From assembly GCA_017477685.1 (NCBI GenBank), contig JAFUUT010000332.1, positions 1 through 5,505 on the forward strand: a stretch of DNA of 5,505 nt, in the 5' to 3' direction. Both the position numbers and the translations under genes were made by a program. The notes under the pieces were generated by a model. The model ran no database searches and had not been told where the DNA came from. It saw nothing but the letters and a program-made list of their open reading frames with translations. Shown piece after piece: positions 4,806 to 5,505 of this stretch; the first letter of the stretch is position 1; each line of letters starts with the position of its first letter. This DNA comes from a bacterium. Lineage in GTDB: Bacteria > Cyanobacteriota > Vampirovibrionia > Gastranaerophilales > Gastranaerophilaceae.

Positions 4806-5234
4806 ATGAGACACCAAACTAAAAAACATACGCTGGGGAAAGCACAAGACCAAAGAAAGGCTTTGTTGCGTTCTTTAGCTACTGAACTTTTTGTTCATGG
4901 TGAAATCACAACAACATTAGCTCGTGCAAAAGCATTGAAGCCATATGCTGAAAAGATTATCACTATAGCAAAAAAAGGAGATTTAAGCTCTATCCGTTTG
5001 GCATCTAGATATATTTACAACAAGGAAACTGGCAAATATATGGATATGTCAACAGGAGAAGTTTTTGATGCTCCTTCAAAAGATAAAAAACTCACCTCTC
5101 AAACAGTTTTAAGAAAATTGTTTGCAATTATCGGAAAGAAATATTCTGATAGAAAAGGCGGATATACAAGAATTTATCACTTACCGCCAAGACGTGGTGA
5201 TGCTTCTGAGATGGCACTAATTCAATTGGTGTAA
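4806..5234 (+). CDS. rplQ: Ribosomal protein L17 (bL17) with an internal insertion
   Basis: A 142-residue large-subunit protein located near the exit of the peptide tunnel. The N-terminal part is typical: MRHQTKKHTLGKAQDQRKAL (1-20), then LRSLATELFVHGEITTT (21-37), ARAKALKPYAEKIITIAKKG (40-59). The C-terminal part is also typical: YSDRKGGYTRIYHLPPRRGD (113-132), ASEMALIQLV (133-142). Between them, about residues 74-97 (ETGKYMDMSTGEVFDAPSKD and neighbours) are extra compared with the roughly 116-residue cyanobacterial form; the frame is intact, so this is a lineage insertion, not an error. AAAGGA at 4793-4798 is the ribosome-binding site. A TATAAT at 4784-4789 overlaps this region but lacks a -35. 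truA follows after 7 nt. Confidence 0.96.
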   Translation: MRHQTKKHTLGKAQDQRKALLRSLATELFVHGEITTTLARAKALKPYAEKIITIAKKGDLSSIRLASRYIYNKETGKYMDMSTGEVFDAPSKDKKLTSQTVLRKLFAIIGKKYSDRKGGYTRIYHLPPRRGDASEMALIQLV

Positions 5235-5241
5235 TGTCAGA

Positions 5242-5505
5242 ATGCGATATGCTTTAACTGTCCAGTATATTGGGAACAACTACTCCGGCAGCCAAATCCA
5301 ATTTGAGAATGGCAAACAGATAGCAGACCCGACAATACAAGGGGCATTAGAGCGTTCAATTAGTACATTGATATTCGGTGATACCGAAAATAAAAACCGA
5401 CAAGTTAAAACGGTCTTTTCCGGAAGAACTGACAAGGGTGTAAATTCTTTAGGGCAAGTAGTTCATTTCGATGTGGATAAGGATATTGTTGCTTCAGATT
5501 TTATC
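5242..5505 (+). CDS. truA: tRNA pseudouridine(38-40) synthase TruA, 3'-truncated by window edge
   Basis: The first 88 codons of the enzyme that converts uridines 38-40 of the tRNA anticodon arm to pseudouridine. The catalytic motif SGRTDKGVNSLGQVVHFD covers 60-77, with Asp64 as the nucleophile. The N-terminal strand MRYALTVQYIGNNYSGSQIQ fits the family, and TIQGALERSI (31-40) matches the TVQ..LE helix; Ser17 lies where many TruA proteins have Trp. The ATG at 5242 is the only start consistent with the family N-terminus: the ATG at 5234, overlapping the rplQ stop, hits a stop after seven codons. No strong ribosome-binding site precedes it, so translation is probably coupled to rplQ, 7 nt away. 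The rplQ-truA order is common in Firmicutes and cyanobacteria. Confidence 0.93.
   Translation, partial: MRYALTVQYIGNNYSGSQIQFENGKQIADPTIQGALERSISTLIFGDTENKNRQVKTVFSGRTDKGVNSLGQVVHFDVDKDIVASDFI

Overview
This A+T-rich window holds the start of a ribosomal-protein/RNA-polymerase operon. The layout is infA-rpmJ-rpsM-rpsK-rpsD-rpoA-rplQ-truA on the + strand, with a small divergent rimI-bioY pair on the - strand. Protein details point to the cyanobacterial side of the tree. L17 carries RKALLRSLATEL at its N-terminus and DRKGGYTRI plus PRRGDASEMA at its C-terminus. S4 is the short form without the N-terminal cysteine cluster, and the BioY-like protein has the FALGGG motif seen in cyanobacterial BioY. 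Photosynthetic cyanobacteria, however, usually keep rpsD away from this cluster and are less A+T-rich. A non-photosynthetic relative such as Vampirovibrionia/Melainabacteria (Gastranaerophilales-like) is my best inference; a clostridial-type Firmicute is the main alternative.

Positions 1-1119 (- strand): a GNAT acetyltransferase (RimI-type, S18 alanine N-acetyltransferase) overlaps the next gene by ATGA. That gene is a BioY-like biotin-uptake membrane protein cut by the window edge. The rimI promoter appears to place transcription initiation at or next to the start codon, so the mRNA may be leaderless.

Positions 1120-1436: a divergent, very A+T-rich intergenic region with one promoter for rimI and two candidate promoters for infA.

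Positions 1437-5234 (+ strand): IF-1, L36 (37 codons, zinc type), S13, S11, S4, the RNA polymerase alpha subunit and L17. All are intact and typical, except that L17 has an internal insertion. The coding genes are conventional but the gaps between them are not. The rpmJ-rpsM gap (209 bp) and the region before rpsD hold structured leaders ending in closely similar sequence, which is a candidate for S4-type autoregulation. The rpsK-rpsD and rpoA-rplQ gaps each hold a copy of an unrecognised palindromic element. The two copies share a conserved core, but their arms are short tandem repeats of different period (9 bp and 8 bp).

Positions 5242-5505: the 5' part of truA (tRNA pseudouridine synthase), running off the right edge. 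No tRNA, rRNA, CRISPR array, transposase or clear intrinsic terminator was seen. The operon appears to be read through from infA into truA.
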